64,000 bases of DNA from Maratus speciosus (Eukaryota; Arthropoda; Arachnida; Araneae; Salticidae), in NCBI GenBank assembly GCA_963932465.1, contig OZ010787.1, positions 13,380,926 to 13,444,925 of the forward strand. The letters are read 5' to 3'. The translations under genes and the position numbers were made by a program. The notes beneath the pieces were generated by a model. The model did no database searches, was not told the origin of the DNA, and saw only the letters and a list, made by a program, of their open reading frames with translations. Position 1 is the stretch's first letter; each line of letters starts with the position of its first letter. Positions 23,939 through 36,104 of the stretch are shown in pieces.

Positions 23939-25274
23939 CACTGTAAAAAAAATTCCGCAACGTTCCTGGGAAAAAATGGGCAGCTGAGTTGCCCATTATT
24001 TCCAAGAAACATTTCTGGAAAATGACTGGAACTTTACTGTATATGTTAAAAACATTCTACAGAAATGCCAGTAAGTTTCCTGCGAAATACCAGGAATATT
24101 TCTGTTGACAGCAAAACATTACTGACATTTCACAGCATGCGGGATCCGCAGACGATTTTTACATTTCAAGTTGACAATTTTCGCTTTATTATCATTATTT
24201 GCTGGAATGAAAAAATATTTTGAAATTGACATCAAAATTATTATTTATAATTTACACGAAAAAATAAATTTTCAGCTAAAATTCAATAAAGTAAATATAT
24301 ATATGATATATTGTTTCTGAACTTTGCTTAAAATATAAAAATATATAAATGTAAATAATAATTAAAAAAAATCTAGACATAAAATATTTTGGATTTTCGT
24401 CAGTAATTATGTTAGTTTACAAGTTAGATAAAATACATATAAATTTGCATGAAAAAAAAGAAAATCCTAAACGTAATTGTATATTTTTTCCGAAAAAAAA
24501 AATTCAAATTTGCAGCAATTCAAAGTGTCAAATATATATCAAATTTAAATCAAATTGTAAAGTGTTAAAATATAAAATTAATTAAAAAAGAAAAAAAAGT
24601 CAAGAGGTAGCATCGAACTCGGGCCGTACGGGTGGCGTGCGAGCCTTCTGCGTCCACACCACGAAAGACACATTGAGAGCTGCAAACTAATGGGTATTTG
24701 AAACGTATGCTAAACCTCGGCATCTAATTTCTGAAAATCTAAGGCCCATTTGAAGAAATCCTTTCACAAGAATAATTAGAGATAAGAACTCTAAAACATA
24801 CTTTAAATTAACCAAAATCGGTGAGAATCATGTTTGATGGTCCCCTGGTTAATGGAGATCCAAATAATAAGTGTATTTTTTTTTACACGGTCTGCTCGTT
24901 AAACATTCCACAGACAAGTACGAGAGATAATCTCTTAGCGATGTCACAGAGGTATTGTATTTTCATGTGAATGGTCTTGACAATTGAGACGTAAAGGATT
25001 ATGTCGTCTATTGATTTATTTGCATTCCATATTGATTTTTTTACATTCATTTAAGGAATTCGTTTTCGACACTCGCGCGCGAGCAACGGATTATAGCAAA
25101 AAAATAATAAATAGCGGCCGCAGCGTTTTGCTGTTTCCAACTTTTGTTCAGGGACGTTTCAGATAAGAAAACCAGGATTTCACAGGAAAGAGCTAAATTA
25201 TTCTGAAAACCTGAGAAAAGGCGAAACGTTCCTGGATTTTACATGGAACGTTACCATTTTTTTTTTTTACAGTG
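23939..25274. mobile_element. TIR element, CACTGTAAAAAAA ends, inside the pogo element
   Basis: Left end CACTGTAAAAAAAATTCCG, right end TTTTTTTTACAGTG, both next to TA (23937-23938, 25275-25276). Just inside both ends is the word AACGTTCC / GGAACGTT. 1336 bases without recognisable transposase. A tRNA-like segment lies at about 24603-24665. Superfamily not assigned. Confidence 0.7.
24603..24665 (-). other. tRNA-like remnant (not a functional tRNA)
   Basis: On the minus strand TGTGGACGCAGAAGG resembles a box A and GAGTTCGATGC a box B, about 35 bases apart, with a GC-rich middle. Acceptor arms do not pair well, so it is at best a tRNA-derived fragment, perhaps a SINE head captured by the surrounding element. 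Confidence 0.35.
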
Positions 25275-26518
25275 TAACCTTCAGGTATCAGAATAAACAT
25301 TCAAAGTTTCAAAATATATTCTTCTGAATAAATGAAACATTAAAAAAGTTACCTTCCTCTATGCTCCAGTAGTGGGCCTAGTAAATTTTTGATGCTCCAG
25401 TAGTGGGCTCACCAGAAGTGGGCCACTCCAGTTTCGAGTTTAGTGTGAAAATACTGAAGTTATACTTTTTTCATAGTTCTAGAATTGAATATACACAATA
25501 ATGAAATCATACATAGAGGCAGGGGCGGCCGGTCCATTGGGGCCACTGGGGCCAGGCCCCACTAGAATTTTCTGTTCATTTAAAAAATTTTGATTCATAT
25601 TTTTAATTTAAAACTTTAAAAAAAAGAACTGTTTACTAAAAATATATTGCAAAGAAACTCCTTCTTACATCGTGCCCACTCATCCGTTATCGACTCTCAG
25701 CATCTATTTCTTTCTCGGAGGCAATAAATCACTTTACTGGCCACTACTTACTTCTGAACACCAAGGTTACTGTATCGGGGCACAAGACATTTGTGCCCAT
25801 TTGGCGCGATAATGAGTATTTCCCTCCCTCACGTGTCATTCAATTTTGGCGATGTACTGCTCTTTTAGAGCTAAATCTTCCGTATTTTTTTTGCAATGGG
25901 GGGCACTGGGCGAGAGTGCCCTTGATCCAAAGTTTGTTATACGGGGATTCTCAACAATATTCGTCGACATTTGTATTACTATTGCTGCTTATTCGTTGAA
26001 TTACGCGATCTTTAAGTACTCTGTACTCTCTTTAAACGGAGACACATGTTATTGTTAAGGTGTATTCCAATCCAAACTGCTTATTTTCTTATTTATTTTT
26101 AAATTCATTTTTACTCTCAAACGCATCAAACTGGCAAATTCTCTTATTTAGAAACTACATAATGGGACGTGCTTGTCGATTTTTTGAAAAATGCAGAAAA
26201 TATTACAAAAAAATGCTATCAAAGTGGGAGTTTTGAACCGAATTTTCTGAAGCGGGAGATCTGGGGATGAAAAAAGGGGTCCTAATGAGAAAATAATTGT
26301 TTTAAAATCAAATTCTATTGAATTGAGCGAAAAATGAAACCACACGGCCTCTTAAACATCATTTCAAAAATCATCTCAGCAAGTTTCATGTTTTTACTTT
26401 TAAAAATGAGTCTGAAAGTGTCCCAGAAAATTTCGAGCTGTTGAGGGTGGAAAAATATTTTTTCGAACACACCCTTAAATTCTTGAAATAAAAAAATGAA
26501 TTCTGTAGATGATTTATT

Positions 26519-27780
26519 ATGCCCTTTTCAACAATGAATTTGGAAGAAAAACTTGAAATTAAACGCCTGGGACCTTATCAACCGAAGAATTTTGAAATGC
26601 AACGAAAAGATGGGGGAAAACTACGCTATTTCTCTACACAGTGGTATCAAAAATTTCTGTGTATTTCAGCAAGTGAAGAAAAAAAAAAAGCATTGTTCTG
26701 TTTTTATTTTTTATTGTTTGGAGGGATGAAATTATGGAGTATGGCCGGCTGTAACGAATTGAAGCATTTTTCTGAAAGAGTAAAAAAAAACATGAAATGA
26801 ATACTACTCATTTAAATAATGCTTTTAACTATAAAACCTTCGGTTGGTTGTATGGTTGTATTTATGACGGTCAATTATCTGCACGGGGGATATAGGCCCA
26901 GGGGGGAGTGCCCTTCGTGGGGGTCTTTCTAAGGGAACCTAACCCGTATTAACGCTTGGAAATCCAGGGTTCGAAGAAAACCACGAAAACTCCGAACGAT
27001 TAGGCCGACGGGCGCGATTGGGATCGAACCCAGCACCTCCCGTCTACCAGATTCGAGAGCAGAACCTCTCAGCCACTGGTGGGGCATAAAACCTTCGGAA
27101 CTGTCAATATTATAGTGCAGTTGGATGAAGGTTACAGGATTTCATTACAAAAACATAATGAAATGGTTGAGAAGAACAGGTATGTGCTAAATCGTAAACC
27201 GAGGTATGTTTTTAGAATTGGTCACATACGCCTCAAAACTGGACACTATATTGGAAGACCATTTAAACAATGCTACAGTATCTAAAAATACTTAAAAAAC
27301 TATACAATATGAGCTGTTGGATTGTATATATGAAACGTATATGCATGAAGTTAAAAATGAGATTTCTGCTTCTAATTTTGTAGATTTACAAGCTGACGAA
27401 ACTATATTGATGTAAGCTGCACTTCGCAATTTGTTATCATTTTACGATATATAAAAAACAACAAACCCTTGAAAAGGTTTGTTCAATTTATTGATATCTA
27501 TGATAAAACAGCAGAGGGACTTACTATAATCTTAACTCAAAATTTAGAAAAGTTTTATTTAAAAGATAAGCTTGTTGCGCAAGCATATGACGGTGCGCTG
27601 TTGTGAGCGGGTGTCATACTGGAGTTCAAGAGCGAATGAGAGAAAATTTTAAAACATTTTTGAAAAACTCTATGGGACAGGAACGATTAAGCACACTCTT
27701 GCTGTTCTTTCAGTCCACAAAGATTTTATTAGTACAATATCAAAATTTGATGTAAAAGTAAGTGAAAGATTTGCTAGTCG
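26519..27780 (+). pseudogene. hAT transposase (DUF4371/ZMYM1-like) pseudogene, split by a SINE
   Basis: The first part (26519-26800) reads FSTMNLEEKLEIKRLGP, LRYFSTQWYQKFLCIS, ALFCFYFLLFGG and LKHFSERVKK, the pattern of the TTF-type zinc-finger region preceding DUF4371, with several Cys positions altered. After the SINE (26844-27085), homology resumes with RISLQKHNEMVEKNRYVLNR and then, in other frames, NFVDLQADET, matching the first catalytic Asp motif (ADETTD) of these hAT transposases, and AQAYDGA (AYDGA). Several stops and shifts separate the blocks (for example TGA at 27600). A dead copy. Confidence 0.8.
26844..27085 (-). mobile_element. tRNA-derived SINE with 13-bp target duplication
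   Basis: On the minus strand, the head GCCCCACCAGTGGCTGAGAGG contains a box A, and GGGTTCGATCCC, about 35 bases further on, is a box B: a tRNA-like pol III promoter. A body with GTTTTCGTGGTTTTC follows, and the tail ends ACAACCATACAACCAA. It is flanked by ATAAAACCTTCGG on both sides (26831-26843, 27086-27098). It interrupts the hAT transposase relic. The head most resembles a Ser/Leu-type tRNA, but that is not certain. Confidence 0.9.
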
Positions 27781-28476
27781 AAAAAATCGACGTGCCTAAT
27801 TTCTATTTAAATAATGCATTAAATTTTAATTTGTGAATGGATTAAATCTCTGCAAGAAAAATATGTATTTTTTTCTATTAAATTATGAGATAATTATTTT
27901 TTGTTTGATTTGTGAATTTGTTTTTTAATTTAATAATGTTTGACCAGAGTAAGTTTAATGTGAATAATGGTAATTAAATTTAAAGTTAGTGAAAGATTTG
28001 CGCATCTAAAAACATACCAAACTTTTATTTAAATAATATACTAAATTTTAATTTCTGAACAGTTTCAATGTTTGCAAGTAAAGTTTATATTTTTTTTCTG
28101 TAACGTTGTGAGATTGTTATTATTATTACTATTACTATTATTATTATTATTATTATTTTGTATATTTGTTTTTTAATTAAATAATGATTGATCAAAGTAT
28201 GTTCAATGTTAATAATGGCAATTAATGGTATGTTAAAAATTGTAATTAATTTGATAAATTTGAAATTAACGTTGATTACTTGAAAAAATAATTAATTTTT
28301 TTTTTTTTTTTTTTTTTTTAAACAAAAGTAAGAAATAAAAGTTTTAAATAATAGTTAGTTTTAAATAATTTGTTTTCATGTTTAAACAACAAATATTAAT
28401 ACATAAAAATTTACAATATGTTATGAGGACCGGGCCCCACCAGTGAAGATTGGCACGAGCCGCCACTGCATAGAGG

Positions 28477-29318
28477 TTTAGATGATTACGTAAAATAATC
28501 TCACTAGTAAATCTGCAGATCAAGGGCCTCAACTTCAGTTCTGAAGCTGTTGTTCTACAAGCTGCAAAGTAATTTTTTAGATTATATACAGGATGTCCTT
28601 TCTTATCGTTTAAAAATAGCTAATTCCCAAGAAGCTAGTTTTAGAGGTATAATTTTAATTGCTGAACTATTTCACAGGTTTTTCATCATGTGAAAATCCA
28701 TTTCCATCAAAATAGTTACATTTTCTTAATGTTACGAAATTTAATTTTTGTGCAGTTCTTGTGATCTATAAGTTATATTTAAAAAATCTACTTACATGCT
28801 TTCACTTGTTAAACAGTAAATATTCCCATATTCTGTGATCAAAACTTTCTGAATTGTGCTATAGTGAAGTTTCAGCGATTTCTGTCATTAAAAATGCATT
28901 TCTGTGTTTTGTACCAGAATGATACAAATGGTAGGAAAAAAAAAATCATCAATTTTTATCGACAATAATAGTAGACAATTTAGCAACTTTTTTTTTTTTT
29001 AATCGAAATGCATATTTTTTTCCCTCTACATAACAATCTGTTATATTTTGTAACTTAAAAAAATCTGCCCTATTTCTTATTTCGCAGTGGTGATAAATAA
29101 TAAGACAAATATATATATAAAAAAAAGGATAATTAAAGTTGAAATGACTGCAAAACAAAATGCTTCATCAAAAAACGAAGAAAATCTCAAAATGTAAGAG
29201 GGTTTTACAGCTAATTTATTACAAAGAGTACTTTAGGTTGAAACTTCCAATGAAAGAGAGGCATCAGACTCGGGCGATAATTTCTTGACTCTCCTTTTTT
29301 TCCCATCGGCTATTTTTT
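28477..29318. other. Pogo element interior, no gene recognised
   Basis: AT-rich sequence of the pogo-like element between the hAT insertion and the transposase relic. No domain was recognised in it. Confidence 0.4.
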
Positions 29319-30415
29319 TTAACTCTTCCTTTTGAATTTTTCTTTTTTTTCTTTCGGTTTTTCTTTTTCTGCATCTTTAGCATTTTTAAGACCGTCTCTT
29401 TTCTTATAATATTGAAGCATTTGGGGAGAAGTCACAACTGCAAGAAGTTTTTCTCTTTTTCTTTGCGTTACTCCTCCCCCTTCTGGCCAAAAAAGAATTT
29501 TTTTGAAGGGAGATGGTACATTTTTAGATGGCCCACCATTTGAAGGCACTGAATGGCTACCAGTCTCAGTTGATCTTTCTTGAATGTAAAGGTCCACCCC
29601 AGCATCTTCAACAATTGCTCTTTCCTCCTGACCAATAGTCTCAGTGTCAATAGATTCTTCAGTGTATGCCGCCTCGACAGATATGACTGGTGTACCTTAT
29701 AACAAGCAAAATGTAAAAATTGAATAAATAATTGTAAAAAAATATACTCAAGTGTTTTATACCCAAATTATTTTGCGATAGATTGCCTGGGAAATTGGTT
29801 CCATGTTCAAATCTCCTTCGTCTCCAACCATAAGTAGAAAAGATATGTCTGCACCACAGGGCCTTTCCGTTTCCCTTTATTTTCTAAGGAAGATTTTATT
29901 TTTTCTTCTCCAATTTTATCTTCAAGAACTTCCCAGAAAGAAAATATTTCTATCTCCTTTTCCTAACATCAATTTCTTTGATGTTAGTGTGGATTCAACA
30001 GTTACTTTCTTTGGATCCCATGGAACTAGTCTACATGCTTTGAATCCATTTATAATTGCTGCAGGAGTTAAACGATCTAGTGCTGTTTTTAGGACTGGTG
30101 GAAAGTCATGTTTCTGCACCTGTTTGCATTCATGGGTTATTCTAAAGTTCACTACTTCCTGTCGCCAAGCACTTTTAAGAGTATGGAAAACAGCAGCGTC
30201 CATTTGCATTAGGTGTGTGGAATTTGGGGGAAAGCTACCATTCAATTCCATGATCCGAACACCAGGTGCTTAGATTCAAAGATATGTGAGAAGTATGTTC
30301 ATCCATAAATAACACTACAAGTTTCTCTATGCAATGCTTATTTAAATATGGCTCAAAAACTTGAACCTTTGTCTTGAGTATTAAACCTTTGAAGTATGAA
30401 TTATTTTAGATATTA
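29319..30415 (-). pseudogene. Pogo/Tigger-like DDE transposase pseudogene
   Basis: Reading right to left, NNSYFKGLILKTKV and EKLVVLFMDEHTSHISLNL contain the second catalytic Asp block (V-LF-D-H-SH) of pogo-type DDE transposases. After SDHGIE the frame shifts and continues GSFPPNSTHLMQMDAAVF, KSAWRQEV and NGFKACRLVPWDP, matching the L-PPNSTH--QPLD, K--WR and F--CGL-P-DP motifs. A further shift follows near 29930, then a Lys/Glu-rich tail (29597-29319). At least two frameshifts show it is inactive. The N-terminal HTH and first Asp were not found. Flanking TIRs (23838, 31083) belong to the same element. Confidence 0.8.
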
Positions 30416-31166
30416 ATTTATTTTAACAATCATATGTCTGATAGCTTAGTGAAGTTACATTTTCGTTGCTCCAGAAGTGGGCAACTTGTGTACCAATAGT
30501 GGGCCTCTGACCCACTACTGGTTCTAATGAACAAAAAACTAAATAAATTATATACAAAGTCTTAGAACCTCAAAAAATACTTAATTAAAATAAATTAAAC
30601 ATAAATTGTTTTTTGGGCATATGCTCCAGTAGTGGGCCCCCACGCCCACTACAGACGTACAATTTAAGAAACTGTGATCCAGAAGTGGACCACCCCTTAA
30701 AATCAATATAATACTCAGTTTTTAAATTTTCGGCTAATCTAACAAATTTATTTACAATGTAACCGAGTATATCAATGGAAGTTTAATTTAAAATAAAACA
30801 TAATATTAAAGAAACAACACCTTAAACAAAAGCTTATCTCTTAATGAAATCACTAAGAATTTGTCAAAAAATCTGTGTTAGAAGACACTCTAGAAGATAA
30901 ACAAATATATCTACAGGAAAATAACACTTATTCCAAACTGTTTATGGAAAGTTAACATTTAAGGACTTTACCTAATCAGATTTCTTTTAGTCGTTTTTCT
31001 GAAATGGATTGTGAGCTTGTTTTTAAACTTTGAAAATTAGTGGCCCACTACAGGTTCGTGGCCCACTACCGGTGCGTTTACCTTAGTGCATATTAAATCT
31101 CTTAGTGAGCTCTATAACATAAGTACATTTCACTGGAATGTAATTAATTCTAGGTGTTTTGATTTT

Positions 31167-31707
31167 TAGGGTTTCGTTCATCTGACGAAACCCTATTCGT
31201 CTCACTCCTCTGTCTGTCTGTCACAGAGCCCGTTCTCAGAAACTATATATGTTGGAGACTTGAAATTTTGCATTCTTATAGCTGAACAATTCTTATATTC
31301 CCCCCCCCCCCCCGGGATCTAACTTGTGTATTTTAAGCTTCTTTTTTCTGACTGAGCCCTTAATTAAGTTGAAGACTTGAAATTTTGGATACTTATAGCT
31401 GAACACCTCACATCAACCATTTGACCATTCTTTCATATTATGCACCAAAGCCGTACATATTTTAGTTCCAATTTTTACCGCCAGAGGGCCCTACCTATCT
31501 CGGATGCTATGGCCTGATCCCCTCGAATAAAATATCTACAGATAGTTTGCAAAACGGAGTTTCGTTCGGATAGAGGTTTGTTTATAATAGAGTGCGCCGC
31601 CTGATTGCGAAATGTGGAACTAACAGATTTGCAAAAGGATAAAGTGTTTTGAGAGGAATATTAAACGAAACCCTCTGTGCGATCTGTGATCACACTTACC
31701 CACTTGT
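31167..31707 (+). mobile_element. Helentron-associated (HINE-like) element, family A, short copy
   Basis: The 5' stem-loop has arms GGGTTTCGT (31169-31177) and ACGAAACCC (31185-31193), followed by TCTGTCTGTCTG. Near the 3' end a further ACGAAACCC (31665-31673) is the inverse complement of the first arm, and right after it comes a second hairpin (GTGCGATC / GATCACAC, 31677-31695). End TTACCCACTTGT. This order (5' subterminal inverted repeat, core, 3' subterminal inverted repeat, terminal hairpin) is the published plan of Helentron-derived elements such as DINE-1. The same sequence lies inverted at 42327-43763. Confidence 0.65.
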
Positions 31708-32426
31708 TAATAAAAGTCTCCATAGACACGCAATGTAAAAAATAATTTTTATTCTATCTATTGTCTGAGTTTGGTGCCAAGAAGAATGAATTTATGATAT
31801 TTCGGACAATACAATGTTTATGACCACTGAGAGAGTCAGTTTGTGTCCATCTCGCTAGCCAATTCCAGTATGACGTGAGCGTTTTACAAGGGCGAGCGTA
31901 TTAATATAAAGATCCAATATCAGCCCTTATTGCAACCATTGAAACTCCCGGGGGAAAGGAGTAACTCCCTCCCAAAAAGTGATATATTCTAATGTATACG
32001 GTTTTTAGATTAAAGATTGATTTTGAGTATTGATTAGATGATTTGAGATTTTTAGTTTTCTTGTTGTATTTTGTATTTGCGAATAACTACAAAGCATGGC
32101 ACTCATCTCTGCTAATTTCAGAGTGCATTTAAGAATGAACTTCGTGCTTCTTTCACTCAGTATAATTACGAGAATCCAATTATGGCTAAAAAATCTAAAA
32201 GCCAGTTCCACCTTCCTGTCAAAGCAAAGGAATTTATTTCCAACTAAGTTTGACCCGGTGGGTCCTGTTAATTGAACTTATTCATTATGTGACATTGCTT
32301 TACAAGACGTCATTTACGAACCACGCGTCAAGTTACAGGCTTCAAGGTGATTCTTGCAACAAATTGATGACCAAGCCTTTCAATGGAGTTAAGATATTCC
32401 TCATTTTCTATTGCTGTTCTTCTGTA

Positions 32427-33355
32427 GGGGAGAGTAGCCGAATTTGGACCACTTCACTTATTTTCAGGCGTAACTCACTTAATTTTTGAAATATCTGCAA
32501 AAGATCATTACACAGGGTCAATCAATTCATCTACTAACTAAATAAATATTTAGATCAATTTCTTTTTGAAAATCTTAAATTTTATTTTAATTTGAAAAAT
32601 TTGTCAAAAGTGGTCCAAATTCAGCAACTGGTCGCCTAAGTTGGACCCCCAGTCTCCTAAATTGGACCAAATAATATCAGTTTGTTTTAATGACTAGAGA
32701 ATATAACTAATTTTATTAAAAGCAAAGTTTGCAATTAATGAAACAATCAAACAAAATAACAGCAATGAAATATAATGAAATCAAATATCTGAAAAGAAGA
32801 GTTAATTGTTTTAAATCAAAATGCATTCAAAATATAAATCAAAGTTATCAGTAATTAAGAATAGAAATTATGGAACTAATTGTCAATTACTTGAATATTA
32901 TGTAAGGAGTAATGCAAAGCTTATACATGAATTTTGTTGATTGTTTTTGTTTTCCAGCGCGCACAACATGGAACCCTATATGGAAATCTGAACACTGAAT
33001 CATTTCTGCTATTTTATTTTTCTTACAAATTAGGCAAAACCAATCATCACTGTCTAGATTTTTCTTTTTAGGTTCTGAATTATCAGACTTATTTTTTTGC
33101 AACAGAAGTTTTCTTTACACTATGTTTGTAGTTCTTCTCTTCCATCATTTTCTTGCTAATTGCATTACACCTATTTTTTTAAACTTGATGTTCCAATTGC
33201 TTTTGTGTTGTGAAAGCTTCCTTTCTTTTTTTGTTTTTGTTTTTATATTTCAAGGTTTAGTTTATATGGCGATGATGTTAACACAACTTTTTTTGCCCCC
33301 CCCCCCCCTCTGTACTTTGATTTAACTGAATTTAGCAAAGGAAATAACATTTCTA

Positions 33356-33401
<46 letters not shown>

Positions 33402-34356
33402 TTTGGGGAGGATTTGTAGCTGCAGCCTTGTTGCAGGTCAATTTCTTCACAACTTACTGTCTGCTTTTTGTTTCCTATATCTTTAACAGTTTTTGCTATC
33501 ACGGGTGTTTTTCTTCCAGACAGTTTGTCTATGTCTTTTTCAACATTTTCATCAAGGTTTGAGATTTTATGCGTTTTAATATCAAAAAAGTATAATTCCA
33601 CCCTCCAGAACTGTAAAAAGTCTTCCATCACAAATATCCTGCAGGAGGAAAATGTTTGAATTCAAATCAGTAAATCAAATATGCCGTAGGAATAAAGAAT
33701 TCAAAGAAAATAAATAGAATTACGTGCAAGATAAAAGACATTTCAAACAAAATTTATTGCATAGACATGTAAAAATATTTTTATGTTTATATAGGCCTAA
33801 ACTGTATAAAAAAAATTAATCCAGTTATACAAAAAAAAAAAAAAAAAACTTACATGGAGATAGTAATCCATTATAAAATATAGAAAAATAGTGTACAAAG
33901 CGTACCGTCCTCGAAATTCATTACTTACTTTTCAAATTTATGATCGCATATCTGGTCCAATTTAAGCAACTTAAATTGGCCCAATTACGGCAACTGCGCT
34001 ATTTATTAAAACAGTTAATTTCAAGACTAAGAACAAAAACGAAATCAAACAAATCCGCGTGAAAAATATGCGCAATAAACAGATGAATTAATAAATGTAT
34101 ATGAAAACATAACAACTTACCTTAGTTTTAAAATATTCACTTACGTTTAGTAGGGAAAAATTAGATCAAAACAGCTACCTTTATTTTTTTTTTTTGTCTG
34201 AAAACAGCACGTGGTAGGCGGCTGCTTCTTCTAATCATGAGTGACGTCGTTATGATTAGTAGTATTTCAGCGGTAGATGGAGTCTCTTCCTGTAATTAAC
34301 GGCAGAATGGCAACAGTCCAATTAAAGTGGCGGTTCAAATATGGCTACTCTCCCCC
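32427..34356. mobile_element. Second pogo-like element, GGGGAGAGTAGCC ends
   Basis: Inverted ends GGGGAGAGTAGCCGAATTTG and the inverse GGCTACTCTCCCCC, flanked by TA (32425-32426, 34357-34358). Subterminal words TTGGACC and GGTCCAA-type repeats (32445, 32610, 32645, 33955, 33980, 34315) recall the AGTAGTGGGCC repeats of the other pogo element. 1.93 kb. It encodes only C-terminal relics (32887-33631, minus). It contains a poly-T run (33360-33398) and a C run at 33297. Confidence 0.75.
32887..33631 (-). pseudogene. Pogo-type transposase C-terminal relic with PHD-like finger
   Basis: The segment 33102-32887 reads DDWFCLICKKNKIAEMIQC and FHIGFHVVRAG, close to a PHD finger (WxCxxC...IQCxxCxxxFHxxCAG) in which later Cys positions are replaced by Asp/His and Arg. 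The segment 33631-33353 is Lys-rich with a poly-Lys tail from the poly-T run. C-terminal PHD fingers after a Lys-rich linker are known in arthropod pogo-like transposases; the TIR context agrees. Catalytic motifs are absent. Confidence 0.55.
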
Positions 34357-34358
34357 TA

Positions 34359-36102
34359 TATATTTTTGTTTTTGTGTATTAGTGCGAATCACCTTGTCTA
34401 GATAGGCATTTCAGGTCTAATTAACGATTATAAATTTTATGGGAAAATGTTTATTCCATATGATAATTACTAATTGTAAAATTAAATTAACACATTTAAA
34501 TATTGCAAATTATTAATTGTAGATTTAATGGAGCACGTAAAGAAATATGTTAAATAAATTTAATGTACAAGTAAAATGCCCGTATTGTATGATCTTTCAT
34601 GGTTACTACAAATGATAGATTTTCAAGTGTATTCTTTAAACGATTTTCTTTTATTGTAAATATGTTTTTATAAATAAATAATTTTGTTTTGTTAGATTAA
34701 CTTTGCGTTTCTTATCATTTCTGCATGATGTGTACTTTAATTCTTAGGTATAGGTATACAATTATTTCTTGTTAATTAATTACTTACTGTCAAAATTAGC
34801 AAGCATGCTTATTTTCATTGGCTAGTGGTTCATAAGTGGGAGTTCTCGAAATTCACACAACGCCATGCTATTTCTATACTAATATTTTCTTAATTTATAT
34901 TGAAATTTTAAGTATTTTTAGCCATTCCCATAAACACCTACCAGAACTTGCGATCATATTAATTTTACTTTATTTATTATTTACTGCATCCCCACAGCAC
35001 CAGGGCAAAGATTTCGTTTTGGATATTTTTAAAAGGTTTTTTGATTACGTAACCATTTATTTCATCTTCCACAATTTCTACTAATCTTTGTTGAAGACTA
35101 TTATTGTATCGAAAAAGTGGTAGGAAAACTAATTTTAAAGAACATAGTTGCCAGTGACAGCCTTGCGATTGTGCGAGCATAATAATTTTATAATTCTCAT
35201 ATTTTTTGTATTTTTGCCTATTTTAGAATTAAATGTTTTTGGCCTTACAGTTTTCGAATAGTCTCCAATTATTATTATTATTATTATTATTATTTTGATT
35301 GCCCTTTCTTTTCACATTAAATGTAGATTACATTTTAACTTCAAATAATAATTCAGTTAATAACTCTTAGTAATAATTTGAGAGAACAAGGAACCAAGCA
35401 CCATTATCCGACTTCATGAAAGTGGAAATATTTTTTAATTTATTTTTGGGCCTGAACAATTCTTTAATGTATAAACTGAACATACTCTAAGCTAGTCAAT
35501 GTGCCAATAAACATTCTAATTAAAATTAAACTGATTTTTTTTAACTTTTTAAATTTTATAAATAACCAATGATTATCTATCAAAAAAATTTTAATCAATA
35601 AATTTAAATTATCAATAAATTGTTTCCAGGTTTTATTTTCAAAAATCTGTATATTAATTTCGCAAAAAAGAAATAATTATTAGAATTATAAGCTTTTAAA
35701 TGCAATAATGCTGCACAGATATGAGAAAGTACTGTTTGCAGAAAATATTTAGTTCATTCTAATAATAATTGACACCAATGGAAAGGAATACAGAAATACG
35801 TATATTAATATGCGACAAACATACTTTTAAAAAAGTCACTGATTTTGAATAATTTGAAATAAACTGGAACATTTTCAAATATGAACGTGCTATTTATTAT
35901 TATCTGTCTAATAATCTATTTTTTTCGACCATACAAGTATTATGAATTACTTCAAAATCTGCATGCATTTATGAAAAGCTATCTATAAAGTGTGGCATGG
36001 TTAATCAGTCTGTGAAATTTGAAATGCAATTTTTTTTCCACATGTGAACGTCTCTTGCCTCTTGAATGGTAGGGTCACTAGGGACTCACATAACAACATA
36101 TA
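34359..36102. other. Intron sequence, no gene seen
   Basis: Very AT-rich, with a short ATT microsatellite at about 35270-35294. Small open frames here (for example 34836-35180) have no recognisable domains and hydrophobic biased composition, as expected for AT-rich noncoding DNA. Confidence 0.5.
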
Positions 36103-36104
36103 TA

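Larger units (their letters stand above)
25520..28468 (+). mobile_element. hAT element with ZMYM1/DUF4371-type transposase relic; 8-bp duplication CATAGAGG
   Basis: Starts CAGGGGCGGCCGGTCC and ends GCACGAGCCGCCACTG, flanked by identical CATAGAGG octamers (25512-25519, 28469-28476). 2949 bases including a 242-base SINE and its duplication. The transposase relic (26519-27780) is plus strand. It is inserted into the left part of the pogo-like element. Confidence 0.9.
23838..31083. mobile_element. Pogo-like element (about 2.95 kb own sequence) with nested insertions
   Basis: Terminal repeats AGGTAAACGCACCGGTAG-GGGCCAC on both ends, each bordered by TA (23836-23837, 31084-31085). Subterminal regions are full of the word AGTAGTGGGCC or AGAAGTGGGCC in both orientations (25370-25430 left; 30470-30690 and 31040-31070 right). 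A degenerate pogo/Tigger-type transposase is encoded on the minus strand (29319-30415). Two insertions split the left part: 23939-25274 and 25520-28468. Removing them gives a normal-sized autonomous pogo relic. Confidence 0.85.

Noticed and set aside
27001..27085. Functional tRNA gene on the minus strand
   Set aside because: Box A and B are present, but the sequence continues into a SINE body and tail with a 13-bp target duplication, and the acceptor stem does not close.
29803..30273. 156-codon plus-strand frame
   Set aside because: Shadow of the minus-strand pogo transposase relic, whose PPNSTH and catalytic motifs are recognisable.
33353..33659. Phe-rich and Lys-rich frames as host protein
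   Set aside because: Created by the 39-base poly-T run inside a TA-flanked pogo-like element.
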